Positions 57,564 through 64,000 of a stretch of 64,000 bases of DNA are shown here, piece after piece (positions within the stretch are counted from its first letter, which is position 1; each line of letters begins with the position of its first letter). The stretch is from Serratia plymuthica (GTDB taxonomy: Bacteria > Pseudomonadota > Gammaproteobacteria > Enterobacterales > Enterobacteriaceae). A model generated the notes under the pieces. The model did no database searches. It saw only the letters and a program-made list of their open reading frames with translations, and had not been told where the DNA came from. The translations under genes were made by a program, and so were the position numbers. Location: assembly GCF_018336935.1 (NCBI RefSeq), contig NZ_CP068771.1:682001-746000 (forward strand). Direction: 5' to 3'.

Positions 57564-57848
57564 TTACCTGGAACAGGTACCGCCGCTGTTATTACCGCAA
57601 CTGCCGCCGCCAGTGTTATTATTACCTGGATTTCCACTGCCGCCGGTAAAAAAACCTCCTGCAATGGCGCCACCGACAAGTACTAATCCAAGGACACTGC
57701 CAATAGCACCGGCAATCATGCCTCCGATGGTGCCATTATTACAACTAACCACAGCACTGTTGTTATCATTTCTTTGTTGAGATGAATTATCGTTGTGGCC
57801 ACCGCTGCGAGAGACTTTATCGAATTAAGAAGATTCTATTACTTTCAT
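57564..57848 (-). pseudogene. Class II microcin-like precursor gene with an in-frame stop in the leader
   Basis: A strong AAAGGAG lies 6 bp before the ATG at 57848. The frame reads MKVIESS, a TAA at 57825-57827, then FDKVSRSGG, a double-glycine-type leader end. Next come a polar Asn/Ser/Gln-rich segment and a Gly-rich hydrophobic core (GTIGGMIAGAIGSVLGLVLV, then GGAIAGGFFTGG). The tail is Gly/Asn/Ser-rich with cysteines (GGGSCGNNSGGTCSR). Total is 94 codons with the stop. The layout resembles colicin V-type microcins (GG leader, glycine-zipper core, C-terminal disulfide). Without the stop it would be a complete precursor. The longest uninterrupted frame (57752-57564) begins at a GTG after the leader and is unlikely to be a natural start. 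No CvaAB-like exporter is in the window. Confidence 0.6.
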
Positions 57849-58000
57849 TAACAACTCCTTTGTTATGTGAGAAAATTTTCTTGAAGAATTGTAAGTTCAT
57901 TTCTTTTAAGTTGCCAGTAAAAATATAAAAAACAAATTTCATGTTGTTAATATATATTAGTTGGCTATCTTCCGTTGCTAACATAATTAATTTAGCTACC

Positions 58001-58453
58001 CGGCGGCGAATGGATGTGACCTACATAAAAATCAAAGGTCAGTGGTAATTCCTGTGCCGGGCGGTAAATTCTTTCGGCCATACCATCGATTTTCTGCTCG
58101 CCGTCACAGGCGGGATGCAGTGCAACTCTGCGCTTTTTCCACTAGGGCATTGGACATCACGACGAACCAGAGGTCGTGACCGTTGATAAAAGCGATACCA
58201 ATACTGCCGTATTAGCAGCCCTCAACGCGGGTAAATCTGAAGAAGAAGCCATTACTATCAGGCAGAGTAAGTATCTGAACAACGTTGTGGAACAGGCTCA
58301 TCGGAATATCAAATGGCGAATATGTCCGATGTTGGGATTCAGCTCATGCAGACGGGGACGGTTTGTCCCCGACTGAACCATTTCATTTGTTGCCAGGCTA
58401 AAAACAGGAAATGAAACTTTTGTTAACTTGCCGTCGTTAATGCAACAGAACAG
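58001..58453 (+). pseudogene. IS6-family transposase remnant
   Basis: From 58001 the frame reads RRRMDVTYIKIKGQW, then a stop, FLCRAVNSFGHTIDFLLAV, frame loss, then VTVDKSDTNTAVLAALNAGK and KYLNNVVEQAHRNIKWRICPMLGF. These are the DDE-domain blocks of IS6-family transposases (DETYIKVKGQW, HTIDF, NNIVEQDHR...). At least one stop and two frameshifts destroy it. An IS6-like end (TGCAACAGAACAGC) follows at 58441. The N-terminal third is missing. Confidence 0.85.
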
Positions 58454-58520
58454 CAGTAGCAGACTCGTTTGCACAAAAGCAGTTTTATTGTTTTGCGCAT
58501 TGATATCGGATCTATTTACA

Positions 58521-58553
58521 CATTCGTAATGCGGAGGTCGTAGGTTCGATTTC
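58521..58553 (+). other. tRNA-Thr (thrW) 3' fragment, attachment-site footprint
   Basis: The 33 nt beginning CATTCGTAATGCGGAGGTCG and ending TTCGATTTC match the anticodon stem to T-loop part of E. coli tRNA-Thr (CGU) thrW, with three differences. No acceptor-stem or D-arm part is nearby, so it is not a tRNA gene. thrW follows proA in E. coli and is a known integration site, so this looks like the distal att copy left by an integrative element. Confidence 0.75.
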
Positions 58554-58557
58554 GTTA

Positions 58558-58803
58558 TTACAACAACTGAACCCGCCCACCAATCTGTTGAATCACCGCT
58601 CCAGCATCCACCCCAAGCAGCCGCGCCATCACAGCAAATTCAACCACATCCAGCTTGCGTTCACCGTTCTCAACCTTGGCGATAAACGACTGCGGGCGGC
58701 CCAGCGCCTCGGCCAGCTTGGTCTGAGTTATGCCTTTTTCTATACGAGCATCCCGAAGTATTTTTATAACTAATTGATACTCGGTTGAATAAACTGAAGT
58801 CAT
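58558..58803 (-). CDS. XRE-family (Cro/CI-like) transcriptional regulator
   Basis: This 81-residue protein is a single HTH_3 domain (VIKILRDARIEKGITQTKLA, then EALGRPQSFIAKVENGERKL) followed by a short helix. I chose the ATG at 58803, with GGAAAG upstream. It is divergent from an Nlp-type regulator, with two palindromic sites between them. No partner toxin is adjacent, so an antitoxin role is not supported. The 3' end lies 4 bp from the thrW fragment. Confidence 0.85.
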   Translation of the reverse strand: MTSVYSTEYQLVIKILRDARIEKGITQTKLAEALGRPQSFIAKVENGERKLDVVEFAVMARLLGVDAGAVIQQIGGRVQLL

Positions 58804-58818
58804 GGCGCTTTCCGCGAG

Positions 58819-58875
58819 TGATATCCCAAAATCGAATATCTGCCATTGCTGCAATTATCCCAAAATGGGATAATT
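58819..58875. promoter_or_regulatory. Two palindromic operators between divergent XRE and Nlp genes
   Basis: AATTATCCCA and TGGGATAATT (58853-58875) are perfect 10-bp arms with a 3-bp spacer. A second, weaker copy (GATATCCCAAAATCGAATATC) is at 58819-58840. The TATCC...GGATA form resembles sites bound by Cro/CI-type dimers. The XRE protein is the likely ligand. Confidence 0.7.
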
Positions 58876-58904
58876 AAGCCATCAGATAACCAGGAGGGTT
58901 AAAC

Positions 58905-59171
58905 ATGATGGATAAACGCGATTGGCATCCGGCGGACGTGATCGCCGCATTAAAGAAGAAGGGCACGACGCTGGCGGCGGTGTCCAGAGAGGCGGGATTG
59001 GCGTCTTCTACGTTGGGCAATGCACTGGCTCGGCACTGGCCGAAGGGAGAGCGACTGATAGCCGAAGCTTTGAATCTGCCCCCTGCGGAGATATGGCCTT
59101 CAAGGTACTCTGAACCTGCATATAAGGATGAGCAGGGCGGTCATTCTGCATCAGAACTCGGCACTATTTAA
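58905..59171 (+). CDS. Nlp/Ner-type winged-helix DNA-binding protein
   Basis: This 88-residue protein has the Ner/Nlp (SfsB-like) domain: RDWHPADVIAALKKKGTTLA, then REAGLASSTLGNALARHWPKGE and LNLPPAEIWPSRY. Family members are small regulators related to phage Mu Ner. AGGAGG lies 7 bp upstream of the ATG at 58905; a second ATG follows directly. It is divergent from the XRE gene. Confidence 0.88.
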   Translation: MMDKRDWHPADVIAALKKKGTTLAAVSREAGLASSTLGNALARHWPKGERLIAEALNLPPAEIWPSRYSEPAYKDEQGGHSASELGTI

Positions 59172-59256
59172 CGCGGATGAAAACAGCAGATACAAATATG
59201 GGGGTAGGACAGTTAACTATCCGTAGCCCCCATTATTATCTAATGAATATTCGAGG

Positions 59257-59796
59257 TTATTGCTTAACGACAAGGTGGCTGCGCTGTTCTTTGCTCATCG
59301 CCTTGTTAGAGCTGGAAATAACGCAGTTATATTTCTCGTCTTTATTAATGATCATAAAGGTGCTGACCGGGTTTTTATAGTCCTTGCCGATAGTGAAATA
59401 AACATAATCCTGTGGCAAAGAACTCGGTTTGAAGGCGCCAAACGCATAAACACCCGCCATGCCCAACGGGGACAAATCGACCGTAAGTTCTAGCGGCTGC
59501 AAGGTATTCGGGGAGGGCAGCATGGATTTTGCGGACATCATCATCGAAGTGGCATCGATGGTGTATTCAGTGGTCACTTTCATCCCGACATATTTGGATT
59601 CGGGTTTCGAAAGCTGTTTCATACAGGCGGCATCGTGTTGGGGCGCGGGGCTGCCATTTTCTTGCACGGCGTGCACATGTTCCAACGTCACCTGCGCTTT
59701 GCCGGTCATGGGTTTTGCGCTGTCTGCCGCTTGCGCCATACCGGAAAAAACGAGGGCCGCAACCGTGGGTAGAATAACGCCAGTCATTATTTTCAT
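59257..59796 (-). CDS. Hypothetical periplasmic protein
   Basis: This 179-residue protein has a signal peptide (ILPTVAALVFSGMAQA, cleavage about residue 22). The mature part includes QVTLEHVHAVQENGSPAPQ, YVGMKVTTEYTIDATSMMMS and FTIGKDYKNPVSTFMIINKD. Two cysteines (in AACMKQ and YNCVIS) could form a disulfide. I do not recognise the family. I chose the ATG at 59796 after CTGGAGAA; an upstream extension of 42 residues would lose the signal peptide. It appears monocistronic. Confidence 0.8.
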   Translation of the reverse strand: MKIMTGVILPTVAALVFSGMAQAADSAKPMTGKAQVTLEHVHAVQENGSPAPQHDAACMKQLSKPESKYVGMKVTTEYTIDATSMMMSAKSMLPSPNTLQPLELTVDLSPLGMAGVYAFGAFKPSSLPQDYVYFTIGKDYKNPVSTFMIINKDEKYNCVISSSNKAMSKEQRSHLVVKQ

Positions 59797-60169
59797 TACA
59801 TTTCTCCAGTTTTTATCTGTGGGAAAACCATATTGGCTTTCCCGTGTGTGTAGCCGATGAAATTTAATTAATGAAATTATGGGTAGCGCCAAATCACCTT
59901 GTGTAAACACATGGCATGACATCGCCGCCCAGAAAAATAACTGGCGTTTTTAAGATGAAGACATGAGTGTTAAATAAATCGGGTTATGACTATTGTTATG
60001 AGCCTGCGGGCATATAATTGGTATGGATAACCTTAGTCAATATCCGGGATAGATACAACTCGATGGGTGAGATTTTTATTTTATCGAAAAAATAGCGGGC
60101 TTAATAAGCCAATATATTATTTCCATTGGATTATATATACAGGCTTATTATTATCTTATTGCCCCTTGG
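59797..60169. other. AT-rich intergenic region
   Basis: This 373-bp spacer between two minus-strand genes is AT-rich and contains no supported gene, known repeat or strong terminator. It should hold the promoter of the 59257-59796 gene. Confidence 0.55.
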
Positions 60170-60745
60170 TCAACGCTTTTTAAACAGCGGCAGCATTCTC
60201 ACCAAGGTATTGTCCTTAAAGGCATAATGATGGATTAGCGCCGCCGCGGCGTGCAGGCCAATCAGCCAATAACCGAAGGCGGCCAGCGTCTTGTGCCAGC
60301 CGATGATTGTCCGCGCCTGCGGCCGGTCGGCTATCTCGGCAAAGGGCATCGGCAGGCCGAATAAAAACCACTCCTTGCCGCCCAGATAGCGCGAATAGAC
60401 GCCCAGAACCGGCAGCGTCAGCAGCAGCAGGTAAATCAGGGTATGCACCAGATGCGCCGCGCCGGTTTGCCATTTTGGCGGCATCGGGCTGATGGCGGGG
60501 GAGGCGTGGCGTGAGCGCAGGATCAGGCGGGCGATCATCAAGACGAACACCGTCACCCCGCAGCTGAAGTGGGTGACCACCAGCAGATACCACAACGGCG
60601 TGCCCGGTTCGGCAAAGCCTCTCAGCTCAATCGTGGCGCAGGTGATAACCAACAGGATAGCGACCAGCCAGTGCAGACGGATCTGCATCGGCATAAATGT
60701 TTTCTGCACTGGGTTTGCCTTGCTAAGGTGAGATTCGATAGGCAT
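60170..60745 (-). CDS. Cytochrome b561 (CybB family)
   Basis: This 191-residue four-helix inner-membrane di-heme protein has histidines in IRLHWLVAIL (helix 1), VTHFSCGV (helix 2) and GWHKTLAAFGYWLIGLHAAA (helices 3-4), the b561 heme ligand pattern. It may pass electrons between quinol and other acceptors. The ATG at 60745 is chosen without a strong SD; the ATG at 60694, directly before helix 1, is an alternative. Confidence 0.87.
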   Translation of the reverse strand: MPIESHLSKANPVQKTFMPMQIRLHWLVAILLVITCATIELRGFAEPGTPLWYLLVVTHFSCGVTVFVLMIARLILRSRHASPAISPMPPKWQTGAAHLVHTLIYLLLLTLPVLGVYSRYLGGKEWFLFGLPMPFAEIADRPQARTIIGWHKTLAAFGYWLIGLHAAAALIHHYAFKDNTLVRMLPLFKKR

Positions 60746-60771
60746 TGAGAGTAACGAAATGTTACAGGAGA

Positions 60772-60803
60772 GAAAAGCGCCGGGTTTGAATTTATCCCGG
60801 CGC
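60772..60803 (-). terminator. Terminator of the family-5 binding protein gene
   Basis: GCGCCGGG and CCCGGCGC arms with an 11-nt loop, followed on the minus strand by TTTTCTCTCC. It is 7 bp after the stop of the gene at 60810. Confidence 0.8.
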
Positions 60804-60809
60804 CGGGTT

Positions 60810-62408
60810 TTAGTTCGCTTTCGCCTTGGCGAAGTCACTGCCGTTCACGTCAACCACATAGCCGCTGACGTTGCTGCGGGTGGCGTAGAACACCTTGCCG
60901 TTAGCCAGCGGTAACCAAGGGGTTTGTTCGGCAAAAATCACCTGCGCCTGCTGATAAAGCTTGGCGCGTTCTGCCGGAGCGCTCACCTGAATCGCCTTCT
61001 GGATCAACCGATCGTAGCCTTTGTCGCACCAGCGGGCTACGTTGGCACCGGTTTGCACGCCGGCGCAGCCGAGCAGCGTGGCGAAGTTGTCCGGGTCGCC
61101 GTTATCCGACATCCAGCCATACAGCGCGCTCTGCTGTTCCCCTTTGCGCAGCCCGGCCAGATACTGGCCCCATTCCCAGGTGACGATTTTGGCCTTCACG
61201 CCCACTTTCGCCCAGTCGCTCTGGATCATCTCGGCAATGCGCCGTGAATTAGGGTTGTATGGCCGCGCCACCGGCATCGACCAGATATCGGTTTCAAAGC
61301 CTTTTTCCAGCCCGGCCTGTTTCAGCAGCTCGCGAGCCTTCTGCGGATCGTAGGCATAGTCTTGCAGTTTCGGGTTGTACCCGAGCATCGTTGGCGGCAG
61401 CACCGAATTGGCCGTTGTACCGCTGTCTTTGAATACCGCCGCGATAATCGCCTTTTTGTCCACCGCATAGCTCAGCGCCTGGCGAACCAGCACGTTATCA
61501 AAAGGTTTCTTCTGGGTGTTGAACGCCAGATAGCCGACGTTCAGGCCGTTGATGCTGTGCAGTTGCAGGTTTTTGTCGTTCTTGATGGCGTCGAACTGCT
61601 CCGGCAGCGGAGCGGGAATGATCTGGCACTCGTTGGTTTTCAGCTTGGCCACCCGGGTCTGCGCATCCGGCGTGATGGAGAAAATCAGGTGTTTGCTGGC
61701 CACCTCGCCTTGCCAATAATGCGGGTTGGCCACGTAGCGGATCAGCGAATCCTGCTTGTACTGCTGCAGCGCGAACGGGCCGGTGCCGATAGGCCAGTTA
61801 TCCACGTACTCCGGCGTGCCTTTCTTCAGCATGGCGTCGGCATATTCTGCGGAAAGAATCGAGGCGAAATCCATCGTCCAGTCGGCCAAAAACGCGGCGT
61901 TGGGCTGGCTCAGCGTAAAGCGCACGTGGTCGTTATCCACCGCTTCGACGTTGGTAATCAGCTTGTCCAGCCCGGTGTCGGTAAAGTACTCGTAGTTACC
62001 GCCGGATACCTTGTGGTACGGATGATTAGCGTCTTTTTGGCGCATCACGGTGAACACCACGTCCTCGGCGTTGAAGTCGCGCGTCGGGGTGAAGTATTTG
62101 TTGCTGTTGAATTTCACGCCCTTGCGCAGCGTAAAGGTGTAGGTTTTGCCATCCGGGCTGATGGTCCACTCGGTGGCCAGCGAGGGGGCAGGGGTTTTAT
62201 CGCTTTCGCGCAGCGTCAGCAGGCGGTTATACAGCACCTGCGAAGTGGCGATAAACGTCGGCCCGGAGCTGGCGAGTTGCGGATTGAAAGACTCCGGCGA
62301 GGCGACTGTGCAATAGACCAGCGTATCGGAAGCTGCCAGCGCGCTGCCCGCCGCCAACAGGCTGGTTCCCGCCAATAGCAGGCTTGCAGTTGTTTGTTTT
62401 AAAAGCAT
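60810..62408 (-). CDS. Orphan periplasmic peptide-type ABC solute-binding protein (family 5)
   Basis: This 532-residue secreted binding protein of the DppA/OppA (SBP_bac_5) family has a signal peptide cleaved near Ala25. Family blocks are LRESDKTPAPSLATEWTISP, WPIGTGPFALQQY and VRQALSYAVDKKAII. No permease or ATPase gene adjoins, so it may use the Dpp-type translocator encoded elsewhere. Substrates in this family include dipeptides, heme and nickel complexes. The specificity here is unknown. Confidence 0.9.
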   Translation of the reverse strand: MLLKQTTASLLLAGTSLLAAGSALAASDTLVYCTVASPESFNPQLASSGPTFIATSQVLYNRLLTLRESDKTPAPSLATEWTISPDGKTYTFTLRKGVKFNSNKYFTPTRDFNAEDVVFTVMRQKDANHPYHKVSGGNYEYFTDTGLDKLITNVEAVDNDHVRFTLSQPNAAFLADWTMDFASILSAEYADAMLKKGTPEYVDNWPIGTGPFALQQYKQDSLIRYVANPHYWQGEVASKHLIFSITPDAQTRVAKLKTNECQIIPAPLPEQFDAIKNDKNLQLHSINGLNVGYLAFNTQKKPFDNVLVRQALSYAVDKKAIIAAVFKDSGTTANSVLPPTMLGYNPKLQDYAYDPQKARELLKQAGLEKGFETDIWSMPVARPYNPNSRRIAEMIQSDWAKVGVKAKIVTWEWGQYLAGLRKGEQQSALYGWMSDNGDPDNFATLLGCAGVQTGANVARWCDKGYDRLIQKAIQVSAPAERAKLYQQAQVIFAEQTPWLPLANGKVFYATRSNVSGYVVDVNGSDFAKAKAN

Positions 62409-62632
62409 AAAAGTGATAGCTCCCTCAGGTTGATGGGGGACACTGCCGCCGCTGTGGCATTCAGGCAGCCCCCGGTTTAACTATAATGAGACTTTGCGGA
62501 TCTGGGAACGGGTGGCGGCGGATTCCTTTCCGGTTATTGCGTTGATCGCCAACATTTCCACCGCCGCCGGCGAACGTTTTTTACCTCGATAGTCCCTTTT
62601 TCCGACATGCATTAACCTGTTGCTCTATATTT
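62409..62632. other. Spacer upstream of the Fur operator
   Basis: This is the divergent spacer between the solute-binding protein and NRPS genes; with the Fur operator and NRPS leader it totals 340 bp. No gene or repeat is seen in this part. Confidence 0.5.
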
Positions 62633-62667
62633 ATGAAAATGATAATAAGTGTTATTATCATTTTCAT
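62633..62667. promoter_or_regulatory. Fur operator upstream of siderophore NRPS
   Basis: ATGAAAATGATAATAA and TTATTATCATTTTCAT are perfect 16-bp inverted arms around GTG. GATAATAAGTGTTATTATC within it matches the 19-bp Fur box well, and overlapping units are present. It is 81 bp before the NRPS start and probably makes it iron-repressed. Confidence 0.9.
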
Positions 62668-62748
62668 TTGTAACCATGTTGAAACACTTTCAGCGCGTTG
62701 CGGCCGTCGTTTTCCTGGTCTCCCTGTCGCATATCAAAGGTAGGTAAC

Positions 62749-64000
62749 ATGTCGGAAACCCTTTTGGCTACTGAATGGCTGCCGCTGTCGCCGGCGCAGT
62801 TAGACTTCTGGGAGGAGTTTAGCCTGCATCCCGGGCAGCCTTTTTCCACCGTCGCTCACGTCACCGAATTGCGCGGAGCGGTGGACGAGGCGGCGCTGTG
62901 TCGGGCGATAACCCTCACCGTTGCAGAAACGCAGGCGTTTGCGCTGCGGTTTGGCACCCGCAGAGGCGATCGGTTGCCGATGCAGCGCTACGATCCCGAA
63001 CGGGTGCCACGTCTGCAGCGTATTGATTTGCAGGAACATCCCGACCCATATCAGGCCGCGATGCGGCTGATGCAGGCCGATGCCGAGCAGCCGATGGATC
63101 TGCATACTCAACCTATGGCGGCCGTGTGGCTGCTCACTCTGGGGCCGACGCGCTATCTCTGGTACCTGCGTGCTCACCATATCATTATCGACGGTTACGG
63201 CATGGCGCTGGTCGAGCATCGCTGCGCTACGCTGTACGCGCATTTTCTCGGCAAGGGCACGGCGGGGCATGCATTGGGCGCCTTTAGCGCCTTCCAGCAG
63301 CATGAACTGGCCTACGGGGCTTCCGAACGCTGCGACAAGGATCGTCGGTTCTGGCAGCGTTATTTACCGCCGTCGCAGGTGCTGCCGACGGTGCGTAAAG
63401 GCGGCCGGGAATATGGCGTGAAATGCCTGAGCACCAGCACGCCGCTGCCGGAGGACATTTCACGGCGGCTGCGCCTGTTGTCCGAACGCAGCGGCATCGG
63501 TTGGCCCGATCTGCTGCTGGCACTGTCCGCCGCCTGGCTGTTTTTTACGTTGCCGCCCTTACCGCATGAAAGAGGGGATACGCGCACCCTGTGGATGCCG
63601 GCGATGAATCGTCGCAGCAGCAACGCGACCAATACGCCGGCTTTGGCGGTCAATACGCTGCCGTTTCTGGTTTCACTGCGTGCCGAAGAGACGCTGGGGC
63701 ATTTCCTGTCCGGTGTCACGCAAACGCTGCGTGAATTGCGCAGCCACGCCGGTTATCGCCTGCGGCAGATTGCCGCCGATCGCGGCGTGACGCCCGCTTC
63801 GCGTTTGTTTATTTCCCCGTTTATCAACGTTCAGCCATTTGACTCGGCCGGTTTCAGCGGCTGCACCAGCACGCGCCGGGTGCTGGCAGGCGGTGCCGGC
63901 GACGGGATTAACCTGATCTTCCGTGGCGGCGCTGACGCCGGCGATCTGCATTTGGATATCGATGTCTTTGTGCAGCAGTTCCCCACCGCCGGAGCGGCCA
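62749..64000 (+). CDS. EntF-like siderophore non-ribosomal peptide synthetase (5' part, condensation domain)
   Basis: The gene starts at the ATG at 62749 (AGGTAGGTAAC just upstream) and runs off the window; 417 codons are seen. They form a condensation domain. It begins WLPLSPAQLDFWEEF and has the catalytic HHxxxDG motif in RAHHIIIDGYGM (His143, His144, Asp148). Late blocks are LWMPAMNRRSS and AVNTLPF. The start resembles EntF, which begins with a condensation domain joining dihydroxybenzoate to an amino acid. Adenylation and carrier domains must lie beyond the window. The Fur site supports a siderophore product; its identity cannot be told. Confidence 0.9.
   Translation, partial: MSETLLATEWLPLSPAQLDFWEEFSLHPGQPFSTVAHVTELRGAVDEAALCRAITLTVAETQAFALRFGTRRGDRLPMQRYDPERVPRLQRIDLQEHPDPYQAAMRLMQADAEQPMDLHTQPMAAVWLLTLGPTRYLWYLRAHHIIIDGYGMALVEHRCATLYAHFLGKGTAGHALGAFSAFQQHELAYGASERCDKDRRFWQRYLPPSQVLPTVRKGGREYGVKCLSTSTPLPEDISRRLRLLSERSGIGWPDLLLALSAAWLFFTLPPLPHERGDTRTLWMPAMNRRSSNATNTPALAVNTLPFLVSLRAEETLGHFLSGVTQTLRELRSHAGYRLRQIAADRGVTPASRLFISPFINVQPFDSAGFSGCTSTRRVLAGGAGDGINLIFRGGADAGDLHLDIDVFVQQFPTAGAA

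Noticed and set aside
57564..57752. 62-codon frame starting at GTG as an intact small protein
   Set aside because: The GTG lies inside the microcin-like frame after the leader; the true SD and ATG are at 57848, so this is the remainder of an interrupted gene.
58521..58553. Intact tRNA-Thr gene
   Set aside because: Only the anticodon stem to T-loop part is present; there is no acceptor stem, D arm or CCA end.
58558..58875. HipBA-type toxin-antitoxin system
   Set aside because: The operator spacing resembles HipB sites, but no HipA-like kinase gene adjoins the XRE gene; the neighbour is an Nlp-type regulator.

Overview
The window reads as chromosomal DNA of an enterobacterium of the Serratia type (family Yersiniaceae); this is inferred from gene content and order, not from a database search. 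The backbone follows the familiar enteric order dnaQ - tRNA-Asp ... fadE - gmhA - yafJ - yafK ... dinB ... pepD - gpt - frsA - crl - proBA. It also carries genes absent from E. coli K-12 at this place but usual in Serratia and Yersinia: the Na+-pumping NADH dehydrogenase operon nqrABCDEF-apbE-nqrM and a methionine-salvage (mtn) block. ERIC repeats and GC-rich coding DNA fit this assignment.

Layout. (1) 1-450: end of dnaQ and a tRNA-Asp gene. (2) 497-4571: hpxC and hpxSAB, for allantoin uptake, racemisation and hydrolysis. (3) 4569-15970: a siderophore block, iucABCD-iutA (aerobactin synthesis and receptor), a divergent ShiF-like exporter, a siderophore-interacting reductase and a parDE toxin-antitoxin pair. 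It lies between hpxB and hpxZ, so it divides the purine-catabolism genes. Its left edge carries a 26-bp inverted repeat with one mismatch. (4) 16019-28584: hpxWXYZ (oxalurate/oxamate branch), the RpiR-type regulator hpxU, then an operon with a polar amino acid-type ABC importer, hpxJ, hpxK, OHCU decarboxylase, 5-hydroxyisourate hydrolase and a urate/xanthine permease. A sigma-54 promoter and an NtrC-like site precede this operon. (5) 28619-34931: omega-amidase and methionine salvage genes mtnE/ybdL, mtnBCD, mtnA, mtnK, with MetJ-box arrays in both divergent promoters. (6) 34932-35455: an unlisted 50-codon Hok toxin gene with a Sok-like antisense RNA. (7) 35456-54520: fadE, gmhA, yafJ, yafK, the nqr operon, a GDPD-like protein lacking metal ligands, SOS-controlled dinB, pepD, gpt, frsA and crl. 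(8) 54695-57062: proBA. (9) 57063-58553: an AT-rich scar with IS30 and IS6 transposase remnants, a degenerate class II microcin-like gene with a probable immunity gene, and a 33-nt piece of tRNA-Thr (thrW). (10) 58558-64000: a divergent XRE/Nlp regulator pair, a periplasmic protein, cytochrome b561, an orphan family-5 solute-binding protein and, after a near-ideal Fur operator, the start of an EntF-like siderophore NRPS.

Together the hpx genes can take 5-hydroxyisourate through allantoin and allantoate to ureidoglycine and the oxalurate branch under nitrogen control. The urate hydroxylase and xanthine dehydrogenase steps are not in the window. Two iron-siderophore systems with Fur sites are present. 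The most novel item is the broken microcin/immunity pair next to proA, in a scar between IS fragments and a tRNA attachment-site footprint.
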